Below, one piece after another: positions 38,414-48,508 of a stretch of 64,000 bases of DNA. The translations under genes and the position numbers were made by a program. Within the stretch, counting starts at the first letter, position 1; every line of letters begins with the position of its first letter. The stretch lies in NCBI RefSeq assembly GCF_014696715.1, contig NZ_JACJQO010000005.1, forward strand, positions 62,001-126,000, written 5' to 3'. The notes below the pieces were generated by a model that had not been told where the DNA came from, did no database searches, and saw nothing but the letters and a program-made list of their open reading frames with translations. The stretch is from Pseudanabaena sp. FACHB-2040 (GTDB lineage: Bacteria > Cyanobacteriota > Cyanobacteriia > Phormidesmidales > Phormidesmidaceae).

Positions 38414-40198
38414 CTAGCCCTGACGCAGACCCATCTGCACTTTCCAAAGGCTGGCGTAGAGGCCGTTGCGCTCTAGCAGTTCTTCGTGGGTGCCCCACTC
38501 GACCAGTTGGCCCATCTCCATCACATAGATCCGGTCGGCATTGCGGACGGTGGAGAGGCGGTGTGCGATCGCAATTGTCGTCCGGTTCCGAGTAATTTTC
38601 TCCAAAGATCGCTGAATTGCCGCTTCAGTCTCATTGTCGACCGCTGACGTGGCCTCATCTAGCACCAGAATAGGCGGATCTTTCAGCACAGCACGGGCAA
38701 TGGCTAGGCGCTGACGCTGACCACCCGAGAGCTTCTGGCCCCGTTCGCCCACAATCGTGTCGTAACCAGCGGGCAGCTGTTCGATAAACTCGTGGGCCTC
38801 GGCAATCTTAGCCGCTTCTACGATGTCTTCGGGGGCAGCGCTAAAGGTACCATAGGCAATGTTTTCCGCTACGGTACCGTGAAATAGAAACACGTCCTGG
38901 CTAACCAAACCGACAGCCTGCCGCAAATCCTGGGAGTTGAGTTCGCGGATATTAATGCCGTCTAAGGTAATGCGTCCGGCACTGATCTCGTAAAAGCGCA
39001 GCAGCAGCTTCACTAGAGTGCTCTTGCCCGACCCAGTTGACCCGACAATCGCAATGGTCTTACCCGCAGGCACCTTCAGTGTGAGATTTTGCACCACCGG
39101 CTGCCGGTCTTGATAGGCAAAGGTGATATCTTCAAACACCACTTCGCCCCGCACCTGCTTAACGGGCAGGCGATGATTGCCGGGGCACAGGGTAATCGGC
39201 GTGTCGAGCAGCTCCATAACTCGACTGGTCGAGGCCATCGCCCGCTGATACTGATCCAAAGTATCGCCGAGCCGGGTCAGGGGCCATAGCAGCCGCTGGG
39301 TGATGAAGACCAAAACGCTGTAGGTGCCCACCTCCAAGTTCCCGGCAACAGTCTCCAAACCGCCTATCACCAGTGTGGCGGTAAAGCCAAACAAGATAAA
39401 AATTCGGATCAGGGGAATAAAAGCAGCACTCAGAGCAATGGCGTGACGGTTGCTGAGGCGATAGGCTTCGCTTTCCTGGCGAATGCGCTCGATTTCATAG
39501 TCCTCCGCCGTAAAGCTCTTGATCGTCATGATGCCACTGAGGTTGTTGGAAAGCCTGCTGTTAAGCAAGCTCACCCGCTCCCGCACTAGGGCATAGCGGG
39601 GGGCTAAGAGCTTTTGGAATGCGATCGCACCCCATACAATCAGCGGCATCGGCAGCATGGCCAGCCAAGCCACCTGCGGAGCCAACACAAAAAACGCCCC
39701 ACCAATCAAGATGACTGTCGTGATCACCTGGAGCACCTCGTTGGCTCCGCTGTCGAGAAACCGCTCTAGCTGGTTGATGTCGTCATTGAGTACCGCCATC
39801 AGCCTGCCAGTACTGCGCTCCTCAAAATAAGCCATCTCTAGATCTTGCAGATGGGTGTAGGCATCGACCCGCAAGTCCCGCTGAATCGTCTGAGCCAAGT
39901 TGCGCCACAGCCAAGCATAGGCGTATTCAAATACCGACTCCAGACTCCAGATCACAAAGGTCAGCAGCGCCAGCACCAAGAACTGGCCGCGAACAGTCTC
40001 AATTCCCCAATTGGCAATCCAAGAATCTTCCTGCTGCACCACAACATCAACCGCCAGACCAATCAAAACCGGCGGAGCCAGATCAAAGAGTTTATTTAAG
40101 ACCGAGCACAGGCTAGCCAGCCGAATCCGCTGGCGGTAGGCCCGACCGTAACGCAGCAGGCGCTGCAGAGGTTTAGAAGGCAAGGCGGTAGAAGGCAT
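38414..40198 (-). CDS. ABC exporter, fused membrane and ATPase domains
   Basis: From ATG 40198 ([18 protein letters not shown]) the product is 594 aa; an extension to 40306 reads through a non-conserved hydrophobic leader. Six membrane helices (about residues 25-310) precede an ATPase domain with Walker [11 protein letters not shown], the Q-loop [12 protein letters not shown], the signature LSGGQRQR, Walker [13 protein letters not shown] and the switch His in IAHRLSTV. This is an MsbA/Sav1866-type half-transporter that works as a homodimer exporting lipid-linked or hydrophobic substrates. Two glycosyltransferases follow within 75 bp, so a glycolipid or polysaccharide precursor is the likely cargo. 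Confidence 0.92.
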   Translation of the reverse strand: MPSTALPSKPLQRLLRYGRAYRQRIRLASLCSVLNKLFDLAPPVLIGLAVDVVVQQEDSWIANWGIETVRGQFLVLALLTFVIWSLESVFEYAYAWLWRNLAQTIQRDLRVDAYTHLQDLEMAYFEERSTGRLMAVLNDDINQLERFLDSGANEVLQVITTVILIGGAFFVLAPQVAWLAMLPMPLIVWGAIAFQKLLAPRYALVRERVSLLNSRLSNNLSGIMTIKSFTAEDYEIERIRQESEAYRLSNRHAIALSAAFIPLIRIFILFGFTATLVIGGLETVAGNLEVGTYSVLVFITQRLLWPLTRLGDTLDQYQRAMASTSRVMELLDTPITLCPGNHRLPVKQVRGEVVFEDITFAYQDRQPVVQNLTLKVPAGKTIAIVGSTGSGKSTLVKLLLRFYEISAGRITLDGINIRELNSQDLRQAVGLVSQDVFLFHGTVAENIAYGTFSAAPEDIVEAAKIAEAHEFIEQLPAGYDTIVGERGQKLSGGQRQRLAIARAVLKDPPILVLDEATSAVDNETEAAIQRSLEKITRNRTTIAIAHRLSTVRNADRIYVMEMGQLVEWGTHEELLERNGLYASLWKVQMGLRQG

Positions 40199-40365
40199 AG
40201 CAACAAGCAAGTGAAATGGAAAACCCTGGGTTTGGGGCGAAGCAGCAGCAATCTGCATCAGCAAGACAACAAGCCAGTGAAGTGTTCGCTTGAAACCCGA
40301 AATCAACTAACCGCACGCTGTATCTACCCCGGAATCCTAGATCCTAACCGGAAACTCCTACGACG

Positions 40366-40761
40366 ATGGAAGAAATCCCACCCGCCAAAGAAAAGAGAAG
40401 CCTAACTATTCTGGCTCTGCTATACCTAGCCCTGTTTCTAACCATTTTGTGGCTAGCCTACACCGATCAACTGCCCGCCTTCCTAGGAGACATTCCGGCC
40501 CACGACAAAATTGCTCACGTAGTTCTCTATGCCGTGGCCGCTTACCTGGGACATCGAATATGCCGCTATCACCGGTTTTCCTTGGCAGGCAGGCAGATAC
40601 CCACCTTCCCGGCTCTGTTTACTCTGTTTACAGTGAGTGAAGAACTAGGTCAGTTTCTTGCTCCCAGTCGCTCTTTAGATGCGATCGATTTGGTTGCCAG
40701 TTTTGCAGGAATTGTTCTGGGATGGTGGTTGGCAGAGCGAAACCGTAAAAGCGAGGCGTGA
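40366..40761 (+). CDS. VanZ-like membrane protein
   Basis: The 131-aa protein has four hydrophobic helices and the VanZ-like signatures DKIAHVVLYAVAAYLGHR and SEELGQFLAPSRSLDAIDLVAS followed by the glycine-rich last helix AGIVLGWWLAER. VanZ homologues in cyanobacteria have no established role; the original member gives teicoplanin resistance. It lies divergent from the ABC exporter with no operon partner. Confidence 0.78.
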   Translation: MEEIPPAKEKRSLTILALLYLALFLTILWLAYTDQLPAFLGDIPAHDKIAHVVLYAVAAYLGHRICRYHRFSLAGRQIPTFPALFTLFTVSEELGQFLAPSRSLDAIDLVASFAGIVLGWWLAERNRKSEA

Positions 40762-41371
40762 TAACTCAATTGGCTTTAAAGAGGGTAGAAATATATTTTC
40801 TTTTTAAGCTTGCAATCTTCTCAAGCTAAAGAGATGCCACTAATAAAATTTTTACTTTATCAGCAAATAATCACTTCAAGATATCATTACGCATTTCCAC
40901 CAATGCTCGCTTTGATATCATCACGAATGAAATCTTTAGGCATTTGCTCCTCGCAAATCTCTGTTCGATTTTTCTAATTACTTGATTGATTCAGATAAGA
41001 GTTCTAGCAGGAGAGAACGGTCATACATACAGCGCTTCTTGGTCTATTCTCGTTTTTAGATAAACATTCATACCGTGCCAGTATCGAATAGCGCGGTTTT
41101 TTGATTACATCGTCTCTGTTGTTACATCAGTATTCATATGCTTAGTTGATCTTGCTTCTTTAAGCTAAGTTTTCAGGATCTGGCTTATTGCAGAAGTGAA
41201 TCGAAATGCGTTTGACGCTCCGGCAACAATCAGGAGTTGCAAGAAAACGGCAAGCTGAGTACAGATGCTCGATTGCATCCCTGACGATGCCCCCTGTTTA
41301 CCTGCAATTGTCTCTATAGTGTCTTTAGAGACCTTTAGTTACAACAGCCCTACAGGGCGCACAGTGCATTC
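40762..41371. other. Gene-free stretch
   Basis: About 600 bp with no supported gene. It is AT-rich at the left. A tiny 18-codon minus-strand ORF (40887-40943) has a strong GAGGAG site. The octamer GATATCAT occurs twice around it. A promoter for the downstream permease is expected near the right end. Confidence 0.4.
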
Positions 41372-42145
41372 ATGCTCGAACTTTTGCTTGGCGAACTCAA
41401 GCGCACGTGGATCCAATTTATCCGCTATCCGGCAGAGGTGATCGGCGGCATTATTATTATTACTTCCGTCTTTTACGGCCTGTTTTTGAGTGCTCAGTAC
41501 ATGGCAGGGCCGTCCCTAGGTTTTGGCGATCGGCTCGATGCGGTCGTGGTGGGCTATGTGCTGTGGAGCTTGGTGCTTTACATCGTCAACGACATTGCCA
41601 TTGGGCTGCAGGTTGAGACGCAGACGGGCACGCTGGAGCAGGTATTTTTGTCGCCCTTTGGGGCACCACAGGTCTTCTTTGCTCGCGCCCTAGCTAGCTT
41701 GGCCCTACGGCTGACGCTGATTTTGGGCATTTTGCTGATTTTGATGGGCATTACAGGCAGCCGTCTGCAGTTTCCGCCAACGCTACTGCTGCCGCTGGTG
41801 ACGCTCTTGCTGGCAGCTTATGGGCTGGCTTTTGTGATGGGGGCCTGTGCGCTGATATTCAAGCGGGTGCAGCAGGTGTTAGGCGTGTTTCAATTTGCCC
41901 TGCTGTTTTTGATTGCGGCTCCTACGGAAGAGTGGAGCGGCACGGCTCGCTGGCTGGCTTACGGACTGCCGATGTTGCCCAGTACTGGCCTGCTGCGCGA
42001 TTTGATGGCGCGAGGTGCGGCACTAGACTGGGGCGTGTGGGGAGTTGCGATCGCAAACGGCCTAATCTACTTTTTCCTGGGCATCAGCCTATTTCGCTGG
42101 GCCGAACGAGAGGCCAAGCGGCGAGGTATTTTGGGTGGCTATTGA
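41372..42145 (+). CDS. ABC-2 type transporter permease
   Basis: The 257-aa protein has six membrane helices and an ABC-2 layout: an N-terminal cytoplasmic elbow (LLGELKRTWIQFIRYPAEVI), two helices, the coupling region VETQTGTLEQVFLSPFGAPQVFFARAL and four more helices. The segment EQVFLSPF is typical of the family. It should pair with the ATPase at 42432-43418, which begins 286 bp downstream on the same strand. A typical cyanobacterial operon of this sort has two permeases; only one is here, so it probably works as a homodimer. Substrate unknown; drug or lipid export is likely. Confidence 0.85.
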   Translation: MLELLLGELKRTWIQFIRYPAEVIGGIIIITSVFYGLFLSAQYMAGPSLGFGDRLDAVVVGYVLWSLVLYIVNDIAIGLQVETQTGTLEQVFLSPFGAPQVFFARALASLALRLTLILGILLILMGITGSRLQFPPTLLLPLVTLLLAAYGLAFVMGACALIFKRVQQVLGVFQFALLFLIAAPTEEWSGTARWLAYGLPMLPSTGLLRDLMARGAALDWGVWGVAIANGLIYFFLGISLFRWAEREAKRRGILGGY

Positions 42146-42153
42146 GACGTTAG

Positions 42154-42327
42154 CTACACTGGGCGCATCAAGACTTCCCACACCACCGGAGAGATGCCGT
42201 TAGCGGCCTCGTAGGGTGAAATAGGAGGGCGCTGCTGAGGTGTTCGCGGCTTAGGGGACGGTGTAGCTTGATTTGATTCGGAAGAATTGGCGGGTTGGGG
42301 GGGTGGGAACATCACTTTAGAGTCCAT
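42154..42327 (-). CDS. Small proline-rich protein, antisense within the ABC operon
   Basis: A 57-codon ORF on the strand opposite to the exporter genes starts MDSKVMFPPPQPANSSES and ends SPVVWEVLMRPV. The ATG at 42327 has a good site (AAGGTGATGCT). It is Pro/Ser/Gln-rich up to about residue 35 and then has a hydrophobic C-terminal patch. I know no function. It fills exactly the space between the permease and its ATPase, which argues that it is a real insertion or a conserved antisense gene; the short length leaves doubt. Confidence 0.4.
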   Translation of the reverse strand: MDSKVMFPPPQPANSSESNQATPSPKPRTPQQRPPISPYEAANGISPVVWEVLMRPV

Positions 42328-42431
42328 AGCATCACCTTAAAAAATAGGCGACATTGATACTATACACAGGCTTCACTGTTTCGTCGGGACCTTTTTTATC
42401 CCAAATTCACTGAACTTAATTCCTCCCCCTT

Positions 42432-43418
42432 ATGACCAATATTATTGAGGTTCATGGGCTTAGTAAGCGCTACCCTGTCGCCGTCAAAGAATCGGGTCTG
42501 CAGGGTACGCTAAAGCATTTCTTTCGCCGCACCTACCGCACTGTTGAGGCTGTGCGTCAGATCTCTTTTACGATTGAGTCGGGCGAAGTCGTCGGATTTT
42601 TAGGCCCTAATGGAGCCGGGAAAACCACGACCTTAAAAATGCTGACCGGGCTCATTCACCCATCTGAGGGCAGCGTGCAGGTGGCGGGTCAGGTGCCTTT
42701 TCAGCGGCGGGTTGACTTTCTTCAAACCATTACGTTGGTGATGGGGCAAAAGCAGCAGTTGCTTTGGGATTTACCTGCGCTAGATTCTCTTCGCATTAAC
42801 GCCGCTATTTACGGCTTGAGTGACAAGGAATTTCGTTATCGCGTGGATGAACTGGCTGATATGCTTTCTCTGCATGAGAAGCTCACCCAGCCGGTTCGCA
42901 AGCTCTCTTTGGGCGAGCGGATGAAGGCTGAAATGCTGGCGGCTTTGCTGCACCGTCCTCAGGTGCTCTTTTTGGATGAGCCTACACTGGGTCTGGATGT
43001 TAATGCGCAGGTTGCGGTACGGGAGTTTTTGCAGGAGTATAACCGCCGTTACCAGGCTACAGTGCTGCTGACTAGTCACTATATGGCTGACATTACTGCG
43101 CTTTGTGAGCGGGTTTTGCTGATCCATCAGGGGATGCTGATCTATGACGGCAGTTTGGATGGGTTGCTGGATCGTTTTGCGCCTTATCGGGAGGTCAAGC
43201 TGGAGCTTGACTACCCGGTGCAGGAGGAGGCGCTGCAGGTTTTTGGGGAAGTGGAGATTACTGAGGGCTGTACTGCTCGTTTGATTGTGCGGCGAGAGGC
43301 GTTGACGCAGACGGTGAGTCAGCTTTTGTCTCAGTTTCCGGTTAAGGATTTGACGGTGACGGATCCGCCGGTGGAAGAGGTGATTGGTCGGGTTTTTCGG
43401 GCGGGGAGTGCGGCTTAG
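42432..43418 (+). CDS. ABC transporter ATP-binding protein
   Basis: The 328-aa ATPase has Walker A GPNGAGKTTTLKML, Q-loop LVMGQKQQLLWDLPALDS, signature LSLGERMKAEM and Walker B VLFLDEPTLGLDV, followed by the switch His in LLTSHYMADI. The C-terminal 90 residues form the extra domain of ABC-2 ATPases. LSLGE instead of LSGGQ is usual in this subgroup. It pairs with the permease at 41372-42145. The last base composition (GCGGGGAGTGCGGC) is much more G-rich than upstream. Confidence 0.9.
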   Translation: MTNIIEVHGLSKRYPVAVKESGLQGTLKHFFRRTYRTVEAVRQISFTIESGEVVGFLGPNGAGKTTTLKMLTGLIHPSEGSVQVAGQVPFQRRVDFLQTITLVMGQKQQLLWDLPALDSLRINAAIYGLSDKEFRYRVDELADMLSLHEKLTQPVRKLSLGERMKAEMLAALLHRPQVLFLDEPTLGLDVNAQVAVREFLQEYNRRYQATVLLTSHYMADITALCERVLLIHQGMLIYDGSLDGLLDRFAPYREVKLELDYPVQEEALQVFGEVEITEGCTARLIVRREALTQTVSQLLSQFPVKDLTVTDPPVEEVIGRVFRAGSAA

Positions 43419-43800
43419 GGGGGAAGGCGTAGGTAAGGGCTTGTGGCGAAGGTTGGGGTAAGGCGTGGATCAATGGGTTTATGGCAGAGTCTCTGCTTGG
43501 GTGGCAGCCCCCCAAACCCCCCGATTGGGGGACGAGGCGCGTCCCCCAAACCCCCTCCGCCAAATCCCCCTGCATCGAAACTTTTATTGCGGTCTATTCA
43601 GGCTGGGGAGGAGTGTGTAAGCCTCTGCACTTAAGAGATCTAGCCGATTTACAAACAGGTGTGTTGGTTACGGCACCAAAAGCAAAGCTGTTCCTCTCCT
43701 AGCGATCAAATTTCTCTGATTACAGCCACTTTCGATTGCATTCACTACCCATCCACTCCCTACCCATCCACCCCCTACCCACTCACCCTAGCCGTAGTCA
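43419..43800. repeat. Repeat-rich spacer between the ATPase and the RND pump
   Basis: No gene. Two sorts of repeat are present. At 43507-43570, tracts of CCCCCCAAACCCCCC and GATTGGGGGACGAGG form overlapping C-rich/G-rich hairpins, a sequence type dispersed in many cyanobacteria. At 43745-43795 a degenerate tandem of CCCATCCACTCCCTA / CCCATCCACCCCCTA / CCCACTCACCCTA occurs. Similar pyrimidine-rich tracts recur at 46925-46975 (opposite strand) and 49863-49995. Confidence 0.6.
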
Positions 43801-46800
43801 CTAATTTGAAAACCGCTGCAGAACTCCAGATTTCGCGCTGGGCATGGGGATCTGCGCTCCTGCTAAATGCTGCCGTTGGGGACGATTGAGTAGCAGATGG
43901 GCTGACGGAATATAGTAGAGTGCCATCACGGTTGCACCGCCTAGTCCGCCTGCGATCGCAATTGCCAAGGGCGGCCAAAACCCGGTCTGATCGAGCATCA
44001 GCGGGATAAAGCCCATGATTGTGGTCAGGGTGGTTGCTAGTACGTGGCGCGTTGCTTTGAAGACCACTTGTTCAACGGCGCGGGGGTCGCCCTGATCGGC
44101 TTGGGGGTCGTCTTTGATGGCTGCCAACACCACGATTGAGTCGTTAATTGCCAGCCCGATCAGGCCCAGCGTGCCGAGAATGGCGGTAAAGCCAAAGAGT
44201 GAGCCAAATACCTTCAGCGCTAGAGCTGCTAAGCCTACGGAGCATAGGGCCACTGAGCCGATCAGCGCTGCTAGTCCAAAGGAATTGAATGATAGCACCA
44301 GGGTTGCTGTCATCAGAATCACCAGCACACTGACTGTGGAGAGCAGGCTGCCGATGGCGTCGCCTCGAGCATCGGCTTCGCCGCCATACTCCAGCCGATA
44401 CCCCGGCGGCAGCTCAAAACCGCTGGTCTGGAGCTGAGTCTTGAAGCGCTTGAGCACCGTATCGGGCAATGCCCCAGCGGTGATAAAGCCCTGCACCGTG
44501 TTGACTCGCTGCCCCTCTCGCCGAGTCAGCACAGCGAGGTCGGGCTCTAGAGAGAGCGATGCGATCGCATCTAGCGGCACCTGGCCCTGGGGCGACACCA
44601 TTTCTAAAGCGGCAATGCTGCTCAGATCTCCTCTCTGGGAATCTGGCACCCGCACGCGCACCGGAATATTCTCAGTGCCTTCTAGAATCGAACCGCCGAT
44701 TGCCCCTTCTAGTGTGGCATTGAGCTGTCCGGCGATGGCGCTGTTGTCTAGTCCGGCCCGCCGCGCCTGCTCCTCATCTACGGATAGGGCTAGCTTGGGG
44801 AGAGCTTCGGTCAGATCGGCCTGGGTATGAATTACGTCGGGGACTTGGGCGAGTTGCGATCGCAGCTCATTGCCCAACTGGCGCAGCCGCTCCATGTCCG
44901 ACCCATACAGCCGCAGCTCAATCGGCGCATCAAAAGGTGGCCCCTGCTCTAGCTGCTTCACCAGCACCTGCGCCTCTGGAAAAGCCCCATCTAGCTCTGT
45001 CTGTAGCGTCTGGATCGTCTGCCGCAGATGGGCTGTGGAGCGGAGCTGCACCATTGCCTGGGCATAGTTCGCTGCATTTTCTCGGTTGGCAATCACGTTG
45101 TAGAAAAAAGACGGCGCACTCTTGCCCAAAAACCAATGCACCTCGTCCACTTCCGGATGCTGCCGCGCCAGATCTCGTGCCCGCATCGCCTGGGCCTGGG
45201 TTTCAACCAGAGACGTCTGGGTGGGCATGACAAACTCAATCTGAAACTGGTCCCGGTTAGTCGGCGGAAAAAACTGCTGCTCCAGCGTCGGAAAGACTGC
45301 AAAGCCCACAATTGGCAAGATTAACGACAGCCCCACCCCCAGCCAAGGACGTCGCAAGACCGTTCTCAGGCTTTGGCGATACAGCCCAGCCATCCAGTCA
45401 TTGCTAAAGCCTTCGCTGAGCCACTGACGGCTACGGCCTAAAGGCTGCCAGCGGTGCAGCAGCCCTACCAACGACGTAATCACCGTTAACGAGAGAAATA
45501 GAGAACTGATCAGCGCCAAGATGACCGTTAGACCAATAGTGCCGATAAACTCGCCAACGCTGCCCGGAGACGATGCAATGGGCACAAAGGCCAGCACCGT
45601 TGTCAATGTCGAAGCCAGCAGCGGAATGCCCAGGTGGCTTACGGTTTCGTGAATTGCTGTTGCCGGAGGCATCCCTTGGCGCAGCCGCATCTGCACCTCA
45701 TCGACGGCAATGATGGCATTGTCAATTAGCAGCCCCAGCGCAATGATGATGCCCGTCACCGACATCTGATGCAGGGGCACCCCCAGACCGCTCATCCAGC
45801 CAAACACCATTAGGCTGGTCAGCGGCAGCGCCAGTCCGACAATCAGCGCCGACTTCACCCCCAGCATCACCAGGGAAACCGCAATTACCAGCCCCGATCC
45901 AAAGACCAAGTTGCCGATTACCCCATTGAGCCGCTGCCGCACATACACGCTCTGATCCAGCACCACCTCCAGCGTCAGTCCATCCGAGAGATTGGACTGA
46001 AACTCGTCCAGTGTTCGCCGCGCCTTTTCCGCCCACTGGTCTACCCGCTGGGCCGACTCCACCGTGGCCGAGAGCACAATCGCGGGCCGTCCGTTGACGA
46101 AAGCCAAATCGCTGGCCGGTTCGGCAATGCCCTTACTGACCTCAGCTACGTCTCCCAACCGAGCCACCTGTCCGGTATCGCTCACCTGAATGGGGATATC
46201 TCGAATCCGCGCCAGTGAATCTAGCTCGCTGTTAACCTCCAGCAGCAGCTCACTGCTACTGCTACGGAACTGTCCGGCAGACACCTTAGCATCGCTAGCG
46301 GCGACCTGCTGAGCTAATCCCTGAGCAGTCAAGTTGAGGCGGGCTAGATCGGGGGTTGCGATCGCAACCTGAATTTCCTCATCCGGTGCTCCAAACAGCT
46401 CCACCTTATCCGTCCCCGGAATGCTCCGAATGGCATCCTCCAAGCCTTGGGCCACCCGCTGCAAAATGGTGTAGTTGGGTGACGTATCCAGGTTCCAAGT
46501 CAACCCCACGATCAGGGCGCTGGCCTTAGTTATGCTGTCTTCGTATTCGGGGGCACTGGCTTCGGGCGGCAGCTCTGGCACCGCATCATCCATCTTGCTG
46601 CGCACCTTAGCCCACACCGGATCAACCTCGCGCACACCTTCCTTCAGCTCTACGGTGATCACAGAAATTCCGTTGCCGGAGGTGGATCGCAGCGACTCTA
46701 TTTCTTCTAGCTCAAACAGGCTCTTTTCAATCTTGTCTGTCACCAGTGCCTCTACCCGCTCCGGCGTCGCCCCCGGCAGAAAGGTAGTGATGTTGCCAAA

Positions 46801-46923
46801 CCGCTGGGTGATTTCAGGGTCTTCCATGCGAGGCAGGGTGAAAAACGCCGACAGGCCCCAGGCGAGGATTAGCACCAGGGTGAGGATGAGGAGTTGGCGG
46901 TTGCGGTAGAAGAGGTTGAACAT
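43801..46923 (-). CDS. RND efflux transporter, inner-membrane pump
   Basis: From ATG 46923 (MFNLFYRNRQLLILTLVLI) the product is 1040 aa; the longer frame to 47043 reads through a repeat tract and is unlikely. It is an AcrB/MdtB/CzcA-class RND protein: twelve membrane helices, two large periplasmic loops, and the proton-relay region GIIIALGLLIDNAIIAVDEV in TM4, with its paired Asp replaced in this subgroup. GTLGLIGLAINDSIVVLAAI marks the second half. The membrane fusion protein lies 58 bp upstream and a PadR regulator is divergent. No outer-membrane TolC-type gene is in the window. Cargo may be drugs or metals. Confidence 0.93.
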   Translation of the reverse strand: MFNLFYRNRQLLILTLVLILAWGLSAFFTLPRMEDPEITQRFGNITTFLPGATPERVEALVTDKIEKSLFELEEIESLRSTSGNGISVITVELKEGVREVDPVWAKVRSKMDDAVPELPPEASAPEYEDSITKASALIVGLTWNLDTSPNYTILQRVAQGLEDAIRSIPGTDKVELFGAPDEEIQVAIATPDLARLNLTAQGLAQQVAASDAKVSAGQFRSSSSELLLEVNSELDSLARIRDIPIQVSDTGQVARLGDVAEVSKGIAEPASDLAFVNGRPAIVLSATVESAQRVDQWAEKARRTLDEFQSNLSDGLTLEVVLDQSVYVRQRLNGVIGNLVFGSGLVIAVSLVMLGVKSALIVGLALPLTSLMVFGWMSGLGVPLHQMSVTGIIIALGLLIDNAIIAVDEVQMRLRQGMPPATAIHETVSHLGIPLLASTLTTVLAFVPIASSPGSVGEFIGTIGLTVILALISSLFLSLTVITSLVGLLHRWQPLGRSRQWLSEGFSNDWMAGLYRQSLRTVLRRPWLGVGLSLILPIVGFAVFPTLEQQFFPPTNRDQFQIEFVMPTQTSLVETQAQAMRARDLARQHPEVDEVHWFLGKSAPSFFYNVIANRENAANYAQAMVQLRSTAHLRQTIQTLQTELDGAFPEAQVLVKQLEQGPPFDAPIELRLYGSDMERLRQLGNELRSQLAQVPDVIHTQADLTEALPKLALSVDEEQARRAGLDNSAIAGQLNATLEGAIGGSILEGTENIPVRVRVPDSQRGDLSSIAALEMVSPQGQVPLDAIASLSLEPDLAVLTRREGQRVNTVQGFITAGALPDTVLKRFKTQLQTSGFELPPGYRLEYGGEADARGDAIGSLLSTVSVLVILMTATLVLSFNSFGLAALIGSVALCSVGLAALALKVFGSLFGFTAILGTLGLIGLAINDSIVVLAAIKDDPQADQGDPRAVEQVVFKATRHVLATTLTTIMGFIPLMLDQTGFWPPLAIAIAGGLGGATVMALYYIPSAHLLLNRPQRQHLAGAQIPMPSAKSGVLQRFSN

Positions 46924-46981
46924 GGGATGGGTGAGGGGGTGGGCCGGTAAATGGGTGAATGGGTAGGGACTAGACGCACCA

Positions 46982-48346
46982 CTACAGGGCCTGGGTAATG
47001 CTGACGGATTGACCAGGGACAACTCGGTGGGCTCCGGCGGCAATAACTTGTTCTCCGGGCTGCACCATGCCTCGAATGAGAATGCGATCGCCTTCGGTGT
47101 GGAGCAGCTCTACGTCTCGGCGGGCCACTTCAAAACCTGCCTCCGCCCCGTCTTCACGAGGCACCGCTACATACACCGACCACAGCCCGCGTTCACCTGG
47201 CACTAGCGCTGTTGAGGGCAGCCAAAAGCCTTCGCCTGCCTGCGATTCTGTCAAAACTAAGCGAGCGGTTTGGCCTACGGTAATGGCCGTGTCTGCCTGA
47301 ATTGCTAAAACTATGGTTACGGTGCGGCTGGTTGGATCGAGTTCTGGCAGCAGGGTGGTTACCGTAGCGGGTAAAGTGGCGTTGCCTACCTGCACGGTCT
47401 GGGAACTGCCGACACTGAGCCTGTCTGCAACCTGGGTGGGAACGCCAATGCGGGCCTCTAGCGTGTTGCCTTCAACCAGCTTGAGTACGACCTGGCCGCT
47501 GCCGACGACGGCTCCTTCATCGACCAGCCGCTGGCTGACCGTGCCGCTGAAGGGTGCTCTGAGCACGCTTTTAGACAGATCTACATCAATTGCCTGTAGG
47601 CTGGCGTCGAGCTGGCGAACGCGGGCGGCCTGACCTTCGACCTGCTCGCGGCGAGATCCGGCCAGCAGCTCGTTGAGCTGGCTTTGGGCCTGCTGCAGGC
47701 GGTTTTCTAGAGAGCCGGTACCAAAGGTCTGCTGATCGAGTTCCTCCAGGGAAATTGCGCCGCGAGTGTAGAGTTCCTGTCGTCGCTGCCGCTGAATTTG
47801 GGCCAGGGCTACCTGCTGCTCTAGGTCGGCTACTGCGGCTTGGGCAGCAGCAATACTTTCCTGTCGCGGGCCTATTTCTAGCTCTTGCAGCTGGGCCAGG
47901 GCCTGATCTTTTTGGGCCAGAATCTGCTGTCGCTGCGCTTCCAGGCTGCGGACGTCGAGCTGGGCTAGGGGTTGCCCGGCGGTGACTGAGTCGCCATCGT
48001 CTACCAGCAGTTTGATGACGGTGCCTGCGCCCTCAAACCCCAGGTCGCTGCTGCGCCGCACCACAACTTCCCCGGTGTAGGTGCGCTGGGTTTCGTAGCG
48101 ATCGACTGCGGTTAGCGGCACAGTCTGCACAGGTAAAGTCTGGGCTTCAGCCGTTTCAACTGGCGCTGAGGAGAGCAGTTGAGGCAGCACCACTGCCCCT
48201 AGGGGCAGCAGCGCCAGCGGCAAGAGCCAAATCCAGCGGCGATTGTGCGATCGCTTTTTCTGCTTGGAGTTACTGGGTTCAGAAACGGGGGCCGAGTCGG
48301 CTTGGGGCGGAAGCATTTCGATGGGAGCAGTGGGTTCGGCCTGCAT
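46982..48346 (-). CDS. RND efflux periplasmic adaptor (membrane fusion protein)
   Basis: The 454-aa protein has a membrane anchor (WIWLLPLALLPLGAVVLPQLL, about residues 35-55), a lipoyl half-motif EGAGTVIKLLVDDGDSVTAGQPLAQLD, a long alpha-hairpin (about 140-235, rich in Gln, Leu and Arg), the second lipoyl half APFSGTVSQRLVDEGAVVGSGQ, then beta-barrel and membrane-proximal domains (ARLVLTESQAGEGFWLPSTALV). It bridges the RND pump to an outer-membrane channel. It is the first gene of the operon, read away from the PadR gene. The extended N-terminus (QADSAPVSEPSNSKQKKR) is basic and disordered. Confidence 0.92.
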   Translation of the reverse strand: MQAEPTAPIEMLPPQADSAPVSEPSNSKQKKRSHNRRWIWLLPLALLPLGAVVLPQLLSSAPVETAEAQTLPVQTVPLTAVDRYETQRTYTGEVVVRRSSDLGFEGAGTVIKLLVDDGDSVTAGQPLAQLDVRSLEAQRQQILAQKDQALAQLQELEIGPRQESIAAAQAAVADLEQQVALAQIQRQRRQELYTRGAISLEELDQQTFGTGSLENRLQQAQSQLNELLAGSRREQVEGQAARVRQLDASLQAIDVDLSKSVLRAPFSGTVSQRLVDEGAVVGSGQVVLKLVEGNTLEARIGVPTQVADRLSVGSSQTVQVGNATLPATVTTLLPELDPTSRTVTIVLAIQADTAITVGQTARLVLTESQAGEGFWLPSTALVPGERGLWSVYVAVPREDGAEAGFEVARRDVELLHTEGDRILIRGMVQPGEQVIAAGAHRVVPGQSVSITQAL

Positions 48347-48461
48347 AGGGGCACCTAAAACGGGTTGATGGGCAAAAGGGCTATATCCAAAAAAGTGTTA
48401 TTCAAAAAGGTGATATCCAATAACTTGATATAAAACTTGTTGTGTATTGCCCCATAGCCTA

Positions 48462-48479
48462 TACTCAAATTGTTGAGTA
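48462..48479. promoter_or_regulatory. Predicted PadR operator
   Basis: A perfect inverted repeat TACTCAA-N4-TTGAGTA sits in the spacer between the divergent pump operon and the PadR gene. Left of it (48381-48440) a degenerate, roughly 16-bp repeat (ATATCCAAAAAAGTG, ATTCAAAAAGGTG, ATATCCAATAACTTG) occurs three or four times and may be a second array of half-sites. The local PadR protein is the obvious candidate ligand. Confidence 0.55.
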
Positions 48480-48508
48480 TGTCAATCTTTTCTTGTTCGG
48501 TTCCCTCG

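Noticed and set aside
40887-40943. 18-codon ORF with a strong GAGGAG site
   Set aside because: Too short to support as a gene without homologues; kept only as a remark.
44937-45324. ORFs opposite the RND pump
   Set aside because: Shadows in GC-rich coding sequence.
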